A stretch of 64,000 nucleotides of DNA from Desulfitobacterium chlororespirans DSM 11544 (GTDB taxonomy: Bacteria > Bacillota > Desulfitobacteriia > Desulfitobacteriales > Desulfitobacteriaceae), in contig NZ_FRDN01000006.1 in NCBI RefSeq assembly GCF_900143285.1, positions 310,001-374,000 on the forward strand. Reading direction: 5' to 3'. Under the pieces are notes generated by a model. The model did no database searches. It was not told the DNA's origin and saw nothing but the letters and a program-made list of their open reading frames with translations. Position numbers and translations under genes: made by a program. Shown here piece by piece: positions 18,488-26,504 of this stretch; the stretch's first letter is position 1, and every line of letters starts with the position of its first letter.

Positions 18488-18651
18488 TAGATTAGGAGCT
18501 GATCGTGTTCTGGAATATATAAAAAACGGCCACGACAAGGTTTTATGATCTATTTTGTAGAATTAAAGATATTAAGGCTCTCAGTTTCACTTGTTTGTGG
18601 CATGGCGCTGGAAAATAGGAAGATTTAAAGTTCTGAGGAAGTGACCCTATA

Positions 18652-19782
18652 ATGATGCCATTGATAGTACACTATGTGGAATTAAATTTTTTTGCGATTA
18701 CCATCTTATGCGTAATTTTTTTGAACATGCGTCGCCCAGACCGTCAGTATTCACTGGATCAGAAGCTTTTTTTTCTTTTGATTTCCACCAATGTTCTTCT
18801 TTTGGTGTTGGACTCGATGCTATGGATCTTAGATGGTGAGCCGGGCAGCCTGGCGAGAACGCTGAGTATAGCGTCAATCATATTCTATAATACTTTAAAT
18901 CCGGTCATTTGTATGATCTGGTACTATTATGTGGATTTTTATATTTATAGCAGCAAAGAGCGTTTGACCAAAGTGTTATTCCCCATACTCCTTCCGGTTT
19001 TAGTCAACTTGATTTTATCCGTTGCCAGTATTTTTACGAATATTTACTTTATCTTTGACGAGGACAATGGTTATCATCGAGGCCGTTTTATTTTTCTTCT
19101 GTTAGGAATATGCCTTTATATGATCATTTACACCAGCGCATTCTTAATCAGGAACAGGAAAAAAATCGATCAAAAAGAGTATGCGTACCTGCTCTTTTTT
19201 GCCATTCCGCCGATGGTAGGCGGGGTTATTCAATTCATGTTTCCCGGAGCAGTCATGATTTGGATAGCTTCAACCTTATCTATCTTGATTATCTTTATCA
19301 ATATCCAAAAAGATCAGCTGAATACGGATTATCTGACAGGTGTTTATAATCGGAGATATCTTGATAATTATCTTCAGGAGAAGATAAAAAATCAGCGCCA
19401 TCATCTGATTGCCGGTATTATGATTGATATAGATTCTTTTAAAACCATCAACGACTCCTATGGGCATGACAGTGGCGACCAGGCATTAAAATATACAGCG
19501 CAAATTCTTAGAAAAACTTTCCGAAAAACGGATTTTATCGCCAGATACGGTGGAGATGAGTTTGTTATAGTTATGGAAATTGATGACCGGGCGGAGCTTA
19601 TCTCAGCGGTGCAGAGGTTTAGTGAAAAAGTGTCGCAGTTTAATCTGGAAAAGATAACTCCCTATGAGATCTGCCTCAGCATCGGCTATGATTGCTGTGC
19701 AAAGGAACCGGAAACGACAACCACGGCTTTTCTGAAAAGAATAGATCAATTGATGTATATGGACAAACAAAAAAATGCTTAA
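18652..19782 (+). CDS. Membrane diguanylate cyclase (GGDEF)
   Basis: A 376-residue protein that should make cyclic di-GMP. The first 215 residues hold about six to seven hydrophobic helices (starting IVHYVELNFFAITILCVIFL), a membrane sensor region. The GGDEF domain has an intact active site RYGGDEF near residues 298-304 and the upstream DxDSFKxINDxYGHDxGD nucleotide motif. No EAL domain is present. There is no RxxD product-inhibition site that I can place with certainty. It is monocistronic, with GAGGAAG as ribosome site. Confidence 0.9.
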   Translation: MMPLIVHYVELNFFAITILCVIFLNMRRPDRQYSLDQKLFFLLISTNVLLLVLDSMLWILDGEPGSLARTLSIASIIFYNTLNPVICMIWYYYVDFYIYSSKERLTKVLFPILLPVLVNLILSVASIFTNIYFIFDEDNGYHRGRFIFLLLGICLYMIIYTSAFLIRNRKKIDQKEYAYLLFFAIPPMVGGVIQFMFPGAVMIWIASTLSILIIFINIQKDQLNTDYLTGVYNRRYLDNYLQEKIKNQRHHLIAGIMIDIDSFKTINDSYGHDSGDQALKYTAQILRKTFRKTDFIARYGGDEFVIVMEIDDRAELISAVQRFSEKVSQFNLEKITPYEICLSIGYDCCAKEPETTTTAFLKRIDQLMYMDKQKNA

Positions 19783-19971
19783 AAATAAAGATATGGGAAT
19801 AGAAGGGGCTGCTGCTCAACGAACAATAGTTTTCGTTTTGCATCAGCCCTGCTTTGTATTCATCTACATACCTGATACCTATTCTTTGATTAGGAATCTT
19901 TATATATAAGTGAACCGTTCATGATTCCGCGACTATTTACAGGTGTACGGGATTTCGAAAGGAGGTCTACA

Positions 19972-20544
19972 TTGGAACTTGTTATGCTTGCCGGCCTCGT
20001 GGACGAGTACGGCGATTCCCTTTATAAGTTTTGCCGCAGCCTTACATATTCCAGAGAGGATGCAGACGATTTATTTCAAGAAACATTTTCAAAGATATTT
20101 GAACAACTACCCAAATTAAATGATTCGGCCAATCCCAAAGGCTTTATCTTTTCCACAGCCGTTTTTATCTGGAAAGGCTGGAAACGCAAGTATGCCCGCC
20201 GCAACCGCTTGGCTCCCGCAGAGCCGTTAGACGAAAATGTGCCGAGTAACGTCAGTACGGAAGTCAGCTTTATGGAGCAGGAGGAAATTCGTATCGTCCA
20301 GGAATTGGTTGAAGCCTTGCCTGATAAATTCAAAATCCCGACAATCCTGTACTATACGGTGGAAATGAGTGTGCCGGATATAGCCGTAACCTTGAAGTTA
20401 CCGGCCGGTACGGTCAAGAGCAGATTATTCAAAGCGAGAAAACTTGTCGAGAAAGGATTGGTGGCACATCAATCAGTCCGTTTCATCAGGCGATTATACA
20501 TTTACCCTGCTCGGCCTTGTGTCGGGCCAGGACATTACCGATAA
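19972..20544 (+). CDS. ECF-type RNA polymerase sigma factor with altered C-terminus
   Basis: A 190-residue group 4 sigma factor. Region 2 (LVDEYGDSLYKFCRSLTYSR, then DADDLFQETFSKIFE) and region 4 (ALPDKFKIPTILYYTVEMSV, then PAGTVKSRLFKARK) are intact. A TTG start at 19972 is chosen because AAAGGAGGT lies 5 bp upstream. After KLVEKGL the protein continues with about 25 residues (from VAHQSVRFIRRLYIYPARP) that are the out-of-frame reading of a neighbouring anti-sigma gene, so its natural end is lost. It may still work, but without its membrane anti-sigma partner. Confidence 0.82.
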   Translation: MELVMLAGLVDEYGDSLYKFCRSLTYSREDADDLFQETFSKIFEQLPKLNDSANPKGFIFSTAVFIWKGWKRKYARRNRLAPAEPLDENVPSNVSTEVSFMEQEEIRIVQELVEALPDKFKIPTILYYTVEMSVPDIAVTLKLPAGTVKSRLFKARKLVEKGLVAHQSVRFIRRLYIYPARPCVGPGHYR

Positions 20545-20995
20545 CCCCACCTACAACAGCAATGGCGATATTCTCAGCGACCGCACCTACACCGTGGTTG
20601 CCATCCAAAAGAAGGACGGGAGGCCTATGCCGGCTGCGCAGGATGAGAATTACCCGTCGTTCTATGTTTCCCCCTATATCAAGGGGCTGAAGCCGTGGCA
20701 AGTCAATGCCCATACCCTGAACGGCGGCTATATCGAAAATGTCGTGGATGGCGTAATGTACCGAATCATTGACTGCGACGAAGTAGCCATGTTTGCTGAC
20801 AGAGGCTTATATCTCGGCGTTAATACTGGCTCGTTCTACAATTCAGAGGCATTTAAGTATGATGAAAATACGGGTGTGCTGACAGCCGACCCGAATTTTG
20901 ATGGGGCAAGCGTCGTGTTTGACCTGCCGATGGATAAGTCAATGGCTAACCCCGCAAAAGCCCAAACCTATCTTGATGAAATGCTGGGGCAATAA
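20468..20995 (+). pseudogene. C-terminal remnant of a DUF4179-like anti-sigma factor
   Basis: From about 20468 a different frame gives a secreted-type domain (INQSVSSGDYTFTLLGLVSG, later YIENVVDGVMYRIIDCDEVA) ending at 20995. This resembles the extracytoplasmic part of DUF4179-type anti-sigma proteins normally encoded just after their sigma factor. The cytoplasmic anti-sigma helix and the membrane segment are missing, and the remaining sequence overlaps the sigma gene in another frame. A single deletion joining the two genes explains this best. Confidence 0.72.
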
Positions 20996-21120
20996 TTTAT
21001 CCATAACATCTTTTGTCACCTGATTCTCAGCATAAAAGATCCGCATGATTAGTTCGTGCGGTTTTTTTATTAGAGCAAAAATAGAGAAGGATGGAGGGAA
21101 TATAGTGTTTTTTATCCATA

Positions 21121-21186
21121 ATGTAAGGTTGACTTGACACCATACCGCCGATCTGCTATTTTTATGTAAGGTGTACCTGACATCAT
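21121..21186 (+). promoter_or_regulatory. Promoter with tandem operator-like repeats upstream of XRE gene
   Basis: TTGACA (21134-21139) and TATTTT (21157-21162) are 17 bp apart. A 23-bp element starting ATGTAAGGT occurs twice, at 21121-21143 and 21164-21186, with 19 of 23 bases equal and 43 bp between starts (about four helical turns). One copy covers the -35 and the other the transcription start, as expected for autoregulation. Confidence 0.7.
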
Positions 21187-21202
21187 AACAGGGGGTAATG
21201 CC

Positions 21203-21409
21203 GTGCAGAATAATGTAAAGCGTCTTCGCGAAGAATGGGGACTTACTCAAAAAGAGCTGGGAGAAAAAGTGGGAGTTTCCCGTCAAGCCATCAATGCCAT
21301 AGAGACAGGTAAATTTGATCCTTCCCTATGGCTTGCTTATGATCTGGCCAAACTTTTTAAGGTGTCCATTGAGGAACTCTTTCTTTTCATTGAGGAGGAT
21401 AGAAAATGA
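21203..21409 (+). CDS. Small XRE/YozG-type helix-turn-helix regulator
   Basis: A 68-residue protein that is almost only a helix-turn-helix (LREEWGLTQKELGEKVGVSR, then QAINAIETGKFDPS), ending KVSIEELFLFIEEDRK. Members of this group are encoded before a small membrane protein and repress their own operon. The GTG start at 21203 follows GGGGGT. Its stop overlaps the ATG of the next gene (ATGA), so the two are translationally coupled. Confidence 0.88.
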   Translation: MQNNVKRLREEWGLTQKELGEKVGVSRQAINAIETGKFDPSLWLAYDLAKLFKVSIEELFLFIEEDRK

Positions 21410-21870
21410 AGCAACTGCTTAAGAATCCGGCCACCAATGCTATCGGACTAAGCCTCTTTACTGCTTTCTACAGTTTAATCTTTCTGATAACTTCCGGTCA
21501 TGTTGAGTTTGTTAATATTTTGTACTACGACCGGTCGGACGGCAGAGATTCCTTTTGGACCGGCTGGAGCCATTTTCTGGCGTCCGGATATCATGCTTAC
21601 ATCGCCTATACCCTGATAGCCCTGTCTATTTTGGTTGTGTTGATGCTTTTGACGCGCAGGCACCCTTATGATGAATATCACACAGACGTCCTGCTCAAGT
21701 GCTTGGCGGTAGCGACGATTCTTACTCTCGCCGCTATTGCCATATTCTATTTGCTGGTTTTAAGTGAACCTAACGGTATTGTGGAAAAGTTTACGCTGTT
21801 TATCGTTATCCATTGGGTGACGGTAGTCCTGGCGGATCTGGTTTATGTGCTGATATGCAGATGGAGGTAA
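21406..21870 (+). CDS. Four-helix membrane protein coupled to the XRE regulator
   Basis: A 154-residue integral membrane protein with about four hydrophobic helices (15-30, 65-85, 98-122, 130-148) and a longer loop after the first, containing YYDRSDGRDSFWTGW. It overlaps the regulator by 4 bp. I do not recognise a named family. The regulator/membrane pair arrangement is common in Firmicutes, with the membrane partner sometimes modulating the regulator; that is inference. Confidence 0.65.
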   Translation: MKQLLKNPATNAIGLSLFTAFYSLIFLITSGHVEFVNILYYDRSDGRDSFWTGWSHFLASGYHAYIAYTLIALSILVVLMLLTRRHPYDEYHTDVLLKCLAVATILTLAAIAIFYLLVLSEPNGIVEKFTLFIVIHWVTVVLADLVYVLICRWR

Positions 21871-21874
21871 AAGA

Positions 21875-21960
21875 TAGAAGCTGGTGGATAGTAGATAAAA
21901 GCTAAAAGATAGAAGATAGTAGCTGGAAATTAGAAGCTGGAAAACAGCAGTGGAGATAAG
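21875..21960 (+). repeat. Low-complexity AGATAGAAGCTGG-type repeat
   Basis: Imperfect reiterations of AGATAGAAG and TAGAAGCTGGA fill the spacer before the radical SAM gene. Similar drifting repeats (ATAGTGATTAG) occur near 8440. They look like slipped non-coding sequence without a fold. Confidence 0.5.
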
Positions 21961-21965
21961 AGATT

Positions 21966-23303
21966 ATGAAAATTGTACTGATCCAGCCTAAAATGAATAA
22001 AAGGCCTATGGATACGGATCTAAAGACCCGGATGGCTCCTCCCTTGTCATTGCTTACTCTGATGGGTCTCACACCTGAGGGTCACGAGGTGATTATGGTA
22101 AATGAGAATGTGGAGAAAATAGATTATGCTTGCGGCGCGGAGCTGGTTGGCATCACCATTACTTTGGATGTCATGCCCAGGGCTGTAGAGATTGCTGAAA
22201 AGTTTCGCCGGCTGGGGATACCTGTCGTGGCCGGGGGGATCCATGTTACCAGCAGCCCGGACGAGTGCAGTGGATATTTCGACGCTATTTGTATTGGCGC
22301 CGCCGAGCGGGTATGGACACGGATGATCGAAGATGCGGAAGAAGGCAGATTACAACGGGTCTATCATGATATGGCAGGTTTCCGGGGCGAGGAGATTGCT
22401 TCGCCGGCTTATAACAGAATCGATAAAGACCGCTACCTCTATACCAATATCATTACCACAAGCCGCGGCTGTCCCAACCGCTGTGGCTTCTGCTATAACA
22501 GCTGCCGGAACAGGATGTATATCCGTCGCCCTGTTGCGGATGTGCTCAGAGATATTGAAGGCCTGGGAACCCGGCATATCCTTTTTATTGACGATAATTT
22601 CATCGGTGTGCCCGCCTATACTCGTGAACTGCTTAATAATCTGCAGGGCAGGGAGTTAAAATGGAGTGCTGCCGTCACGACGAAAATTGCCGACTATCCC
22701 GATGTGCTGGATTTGATGGCGGAGACGGGCTGCCAGAGCCTTTTTATCGGTTTTGAATCGATCAATAATTCCTCATTGCATGGAGTAAATAAGGATAACC
22801 AGTTCGAGAAGTATGAAAAGATTATCACGGAAATTCACAGCCGGGGCATTATGATCAATGCCAGCATGGTCTTTGGTCTGGACGGGGATGAACCGGATGT
22901 TTTTCAGAGAACACTGGATTGGCTGGTCAGGAACAAAATTGAAACCTTAACTTCTCATATTCTCACTCCCTATCCCGGCACAGAGTTGCATGGCCGGATG
23001 AAAGAGGAAGGCCGCATACTCGATCATGAGCTGTCAAAGTACAATACTGCTCATGTGGTCTTTCAGCCCAAGGGAATGACGGCAGAGGAATTAGATAAGG
23101 GCTATCTATGGATCTACTTTGAGTTTTATTCCTTTCCCAATATATGGCGCCGTAGGCCGGAACATAAGGCCCAGCGCAAATCTTATTTTTTATTTAATAT
23201 TTTATACCGTAAATTCGGTAGGTTTACATCGGCGCTGGCGCGGATTATCCTCATGAGAACCGTAGGGCGGCTGGCAGCGTGGATCTCTTATCGGGTAAAG
23301 TAG
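21966..23303 (+). CDS. Radical SAM protein with N-terminal B12-binding-type domain
   Basis: A 445-residue protein. Residues 1-135 have the Rossmann-like B12-binding fold (MKIVLIQPKMNKRP, then GIPVVAGGIHVTSSPDE) but lack the DxHxxG histidine motif, so cobalamin would bind base-off if at all. The radical SAM core starts at TTSRGCPNRCGFCY with the cluster cysteines 169, 173 and 176 (CX3CX2C). The C-terminal tail of about 130 residues is basic and ends with a hydrophobic stretch. Related BchE/Elp3-like proteins methylate or cyclise lipids and tetrapyrroles; the substrate here is unknown. No partner gene is adjacent. Confidence 0.85.
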   Translation: MKIVLIQPKMNKRPMDTDLKTRMAPPLSLLTLMGLTPEGHEVIMVNENVEKIDYACGAELVGITITLDVMPRAVEIAEKFRRLGIPVVAGGIHVTSSPDECSGYFDAICIGAAERVWTRMIEDAEEGRLQRVYHDMAGFRGEEIASPAYNRIDKDRYLYTNIITTSRGCPNRCGFCYNSCRNRMYIRRPVADVLRDIEGLGTRHILFIDDNFIGVPAYTRELLNNLQGRELKWSAAVTTKIADYPDVLDLMAETGCQSLFIGFESINNSSLHGVNKDNQFEKYEKIITEIHSRGIMINASMVFGLDGDEPDVFQRTLDWLVRNKIETLTSHILTPYPGTELHGRMKEEGRILDHELSKYNTAHVVFQPKGMTAEELDKGYLWIYFEFYSFPNIWRRRPEHKAQRKSYFLFNILYRKFGRFTSALARIILMRTVGRLAAWISYRVK

Positions 23304-23478
23304 GATTCAATCTTTTTCTCAGTGGGATGGTCTCCTCAACTCTTGTCATGTACGACCCGCCCATTGTTGTTATAGAAAAAGTCATATTCCTTGAATAGGA
23401 TGATTGACAGATTTGATTGAATAGTATAGCATATTAATAACGTGTGTTGAAAAGCATCAAATAAAGTAAATTTATTAG

Positions 23479-23510
23479 GAATAATTCGTTGCTTTCGCAA
23501 CTAGTTATTC
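23479..23510. promoter_or_regulatory. Inverted repeat, candidate MarR operator
   Basis: GAATAATTCGTTGC (23479-23492) and GCAACTAGTTATTC (23497-23510) pair at 12 of 14 positions around TTTC, 33 bp before the MarR gene. MarR proteins commonly bind such palindromes in their own promoter. The spacer 23304-23478 otherwise shows only a possible TTGACA near 23404. Confidence 0.55.
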
Positions 23511-23543
23511 AGAACTACTAACTACATAAGCAAAGGGAAGAGC

Positions 23544-23999
23544 ATGAACGAGCGTATAGACAAAAGAAAATCACTGATCAAGGCTATTTCAGCCATCGAT
23601 CGTTATAGTCAGACCTATATCGGCAGAAATATCAAAGACTATAACATCGGACAGGGACAATGGGCATTTTTGACCCAATTGCTGTTTAATTACGATGGCA
23701 TAACCCAGGAAGAGCTAAGCGAACTACTCAATATCGATAAGGCAAACACAGCGAGAGCCTTGAAAAAGCTTGAAGAAGAAGGTTATGTATACAGGGAAGA
23801 AGATCCTAAAGACGGCCGTAAAAAAATTGTCTATGTTACAGCAAAAGCAAGGGATTTTGAAGAGGAATTTCATGAAGTGTTTAAAGGATTGAACCGAATT
23901 CTGGCCAAAGATTTTACAGAGGAGGAGCGGGAAACCGCCAGGCGGATTTTATATAAAATGCTGGATAATATCGCCGATTATGAACGCAGGCACAGGTAA
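23544..23999 (+). CDS. MarR family transcriptional regulator
   Basis: A 151-residue dimeric winged-helix regulator. The DNA-recognition part reads LNIDKANTARALKKLEEEGY and the wing is YREEDPKDGRKKIVYVT, both canonical. The N- and C-terminal helices form the dimer. It is followed 26 bp downstream by trmO, probably in the same transcript. The ligand is unknown; an inverted repeat upstream suggests autoregulation. Confidence 0.92.
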   Translation: MNERIDKRKSLIKAISAIDRYSQTYIGRNIKDYNIGQGQWAFLTQLLFNYDGITQEELSELLNIDKANTARALKKLEEEGYVYREEDPKDGRKKIVYVTAKARDFEEEFHEVFKGLNRILAKDFTEEERETARRILYKMLDNIADYERRHR

Positions 24000-24025
24000 A
24001 AAGACGGTCTGAGGAGGAGAAGTCA

Positions 24026-24463
24026 GTGGAGATCTTAATGAAACCGATCGGATATATCCGGTCTCCTTATAAGGAAAAGGGCGACGCCCCCAGGCAAAGC
24101 ACTCTTTCGGGAGAAACGATGGCTGTTATTGAAGTTCTCGAAGAATACCAGGAAGGTATTGCCGATATCCAAGCAGGGGGCTATGGGGCCATTTTGTTTT
24201 ATTTTCATAAATCCCCGGGATATAAGCTGACGACCCTTTCCCGCAGAAACAATCAGGTCATGGGTGTGTTTTCCACACGATCTCCCAACCGGCCCAACGG
24301 CATCGGCCTGTCCATAGTCCGGTTCAGGAAAAGAGAGGGTAACCGCTTGTTTTTCGAAGGAGTGGATATGTTGGATAATACTCCTGTACTTGATATTAAG
24401 CCTTATATCGACCTAACCACTGGTCAATTGAACGAGACTGGTTTCAGCGATAAAGGGATATAG
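24026..24463 (+). CDS. trmO: TrmO/TsaA-type tRNA t6A methyltransferase
   Basis: A 145-residue UPF0066 family protein. Family motifs include PIGYIRSPY at the start, VFSTRSPNRPNGIGLS and the C-terminal VLDIKPYI. In Escherichia coli the homolog methylates N6-threonylcarbamoyladenosine at position 37 of some tRNAs; close homologs in clostridia can have other substrates, so the assignment is by family. The GTG start at 24026 has GGAGGAG 7 bp upstream, better than the ATG at 24038. It is likely co-transcribed with the MarR gene. Confidence 0.85.
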   Translation: MEILMKPIGYIRSPYKEKGDAPRQSTLSGETMAVIEVLEEYQEGIADIQAGGYGAILFYFHKSPGYKLTTLSRRNNQVMGVFSTRSPNRPNGIGLSIVRFRKREGNRLFFEGVDMLDNTPVLDIKPYIDLTTGQLNETGFSDKGI

Positions 24464-24494
24464 TTTGGTTGTTTAAAGCTGAATAAGAAACTAT

Positions 24495-24649
24495 TGACAG
24501 GTTTACGTAAGTAATGAAAAGGGAATCAGGTGCAAATCCTGAGCAACCCCCGTTACTGTAAGCGCCGTTAAAGATTTATTTATCTTCATGCCACTGGCGA
24601 AGACTGGGAAGGCGATAAATAAAGGCGCGAGCCAGGAGACCTGCCTGTT
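24495..24649 (+). promoter_or_regulatory. Cobalamin riboswitch 1
   Basis: The conserved B12-box core is clear: AAAAGGGAATCAGGTGCAAA, CCCCCGTTACTGTAAGC, GCCACTGG, ACTGGGAAGGC and GAGCCAGGAGACCTGCC, with P1 closed by ACAGG and CCTGT. It ends 137 bp before the ATG of the FMN-binding/substrate-binding lipoprotein. No terminator hairpin is obvious after it, so control may be at translation, or termination may use a less visible fold in 24650-24780. Confidence 0.95.
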
Positions 24650-24785
24650 GATAAAACTACAATTCATTTTCCGGAGGGGAGGGTGGTTTATTTTCTTTGC
24701 CCAAAATCAAGCGGAAGACGTAAGAAACCAGGGCAGAAGCTTGGATGCTCAAACGAGAAGAAGTCAGAAAGAAAGGTGGAGAACA

Positions 24786-26339
24786 ATGGAGAAAAGCTAT
24801 AGACAAAAAACAGCTGCTTTATTGGTCATCGTCATGATGGTGCTCCTGGGGGGCTGCAATTCAGCAGCTGCCAACAAACCGGCGGAAAACCCACCTGCTG
24901 AAAAAGCAGTTGCAGCCGGGACTTACACGGCGAAAGCGCCCGGTTATCACGGGGATCTTGAAGTGACAGCGGACGTGGATAAGGAAGGAAAAATCACGAA
25001 GATTACTGTAGGCGAAAATACGGAAACTGAGGATGTTGGCGGCATCGCCATCGAGAAAATACCCCAGCGTATTATTGAAGCTCAGTCCCTGGATGTGGAT
25101 GTGGTTGCCGGTGCGACACTGACCAGTAAGGGGATTATCAATGGGGTGGCCGCGGCTTTAAAGGAAGCCGGTCAAGATCCTGTTCAATACGGCTATGTCG
25201 CTGCTGAAGAGGGGAGCGCGAATGTAATATCCCCTCTGAATAAGGATACCATGCCCGTTAAAAAAGAGACGACAAGTTCTATAACCATAAAGGATGTCAA
25301 AGGCAGAGAGGTAACCATTGACCTGCCTATTTCCTCCTATGCTATCAGCACCATGGATGTCATCGACTATATTATACCGCTGAAAGGGAAGGAGGCCTTT
25401 TCAATGCTGGTTGCTTCCGGACAGGACGGCGGCGGTGGCATTCAAAAATATGCCCAGCTGTATAAGCCCCTGGTTAGGGACTATACCCAGCATATAGGCC
25501 AGATCTCCGATCATAACGCGCCCTTTGACCTGGAAATGGTGCTGTCCATGAATCCCGATGTTCTCATCGTCAACTCAGCCATGGCTGCCCATAAATATGC
25601 CTTGGAAATAGAAGATCAGCTTGCGGCGGCAGGAATCGATATCGTGCTCATCGATGTACCCGGCAAAAAATTAGATAAGTCGGTTCAGGAGACCATGAAG
25701 CTCTTGGGCAAGATATTCCAGGAAGAAGAAAAAGCCGCCGAAGTCGTGGCGTTCATGGATAAGCAGTATGGACTCATTACTGCCAAGAATCTTGCCCAGC
25801 GTCAGGATAAGCCCACGGTTTATTATGAAAAGTCAGGCTACTCCGAGGTCTTCGGGAGCACAGGAACCAGCGTTTCCGGGTGGGGTCTGCCCATTGCTAT
25901 TGCCGGCGGTGACAATATTGCCGATGCCGTGCTTTTAGATAAGGCATCCGCGGGAGGAAGCAGCAATACCCTTGATCCCGAGTATGTCATCAAAGCTGAT
26001 CCGGATTATATCATTCTCAGCGGTGTCAATGACGGTTGGCTGGACAGCCTTAATAAAAAGAAAGAACCCCCACAGTACGATATTATCAACAGAACCGGCT
26101 GGAGCAATTTGCAGGCGGTTAAAAATAACAAGGTCTATGAATTTGCCCATTCAACCAGCCGTTCCATTTATGCCTTTTATCCTTGTCTGAAGATGGCCAA
26201 GCTCTTCTATCCTGAAGAATTCGCAGACCTTGATCCGGAGGTGGTCCTTGATGAATTTTTCGATAAATTTATGCTGGTGGACAGCGATATCAGCACCTGG
26301 TTTACGGGCCTTGAAAACAGTACTTCCTTAAAAAAATAA
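24786..26339 (+). CDS. Lipoprotein fusing an FMN-binding domain to an ABC substrate-binding domain
   Basis: A 517-residue exported lipoprotein with lipobox LLGGC (Cys24). Residues 45-130 are an FMN_bind domain (GTYTAKAPGYHGDLEVTADV) with the covalent flavinylation-type motif GATLTS at 109-114. After a linker, residues about 170-510 form a class III periplasmic-binding domain like BtuF/FhuD (DLEMVLSMNPDVLIV, then DPEYVIKADPDYIILSG). ATG 24786 is chosen over a longer frame that runs into the riboswitch, because GAAAGGTGGAG precedes it and the signal peptide starts here. With the B12 riboswitch upstream and FecC/FecE-type genes downstream, uptake of a corrinoid is the best guess; a flavin-dependent step at the surface is possible. 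Confidence 0.85.
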   Translation: MEKSYRQKTAALLVIVMMVLLGGCNSAAANKPAENPPAEKAVAAGTYTAKAPGYHGDLEVTADVDKEGKITKITVGENTETEDVGGIAIEKIPQRIIEAQSLDVDVVAGATLTSKGIINGVAAALKEAGQDPVQYGYVAAEEGSANVISPLNKDTMPVKKETTSSITIKDVKGREVTIDLPISSYAISTMDVIDYIIPLKGKEAFSMLVASGQDGGGGIQKYAQLYKPLVRDYTQHIGQISDHNAPFDLEMVLSMNPDVLIVNSAMAAHKYALEIEDQLAAAGIDIVLIDVPGKKLDKSVQETMKLLGKIFQEEEKAAEVVAFMDKQYGLITAKNLAQRQDKPTVYYEKSGYSEVFGSTGTSVSGWGLPIAIAGGDNIADAVLLDKASAGGSSNTLDPEYVIKADPDYIILSGVNDGWLDSLNKKKEPPQYDIINRTGWSNLQAVKNNKVYEFAHSTSRSIYAFYPCLKMAKLFYPEEFADLDPEVVLDEFFDKFMLVDSDISTWFTGLENSTSLKK

Positions 26340-26346
26340 AAACGGC

Positions 26347-26388
26347 AAAGGGCTTCGGAAAGTTGGCGCCAACGATCCGCAGCCCTTT
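26347..26388 (+). terminator. Intercistronic hairpin after the lipoprotein gene
   Basis: AAAGGGCT (from 26347) pairs with AGCCCTTT near 26381-26388, with further pairing inside (CGGA/TCCG, TTGGC/GCCAA). With a short T run it may trim transcription into the permease gene, leaving more lipoprotein than permease. Confidence 0.7.
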
Positions 26389-26504
26389 TGGATGCCGGTT
26401 TGAGCTGATTTCAGCCAAGAAAGGCTAAGGAGTGAATCAAGATTAAGCATGAAGAAAATGCCAACCGCAAATTATATAATCAGCTGATCAAGAGAAGAAT
26501 CTTT

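Noticed and set aside
18430-18490. Possible cyclic di-GMP riboswitch before the diguanylate cyclase gene
   Set aside because: The GEMM-type core motifs are not present; the element matches another copy at 29.3 kb that lies in an mntR gene end.
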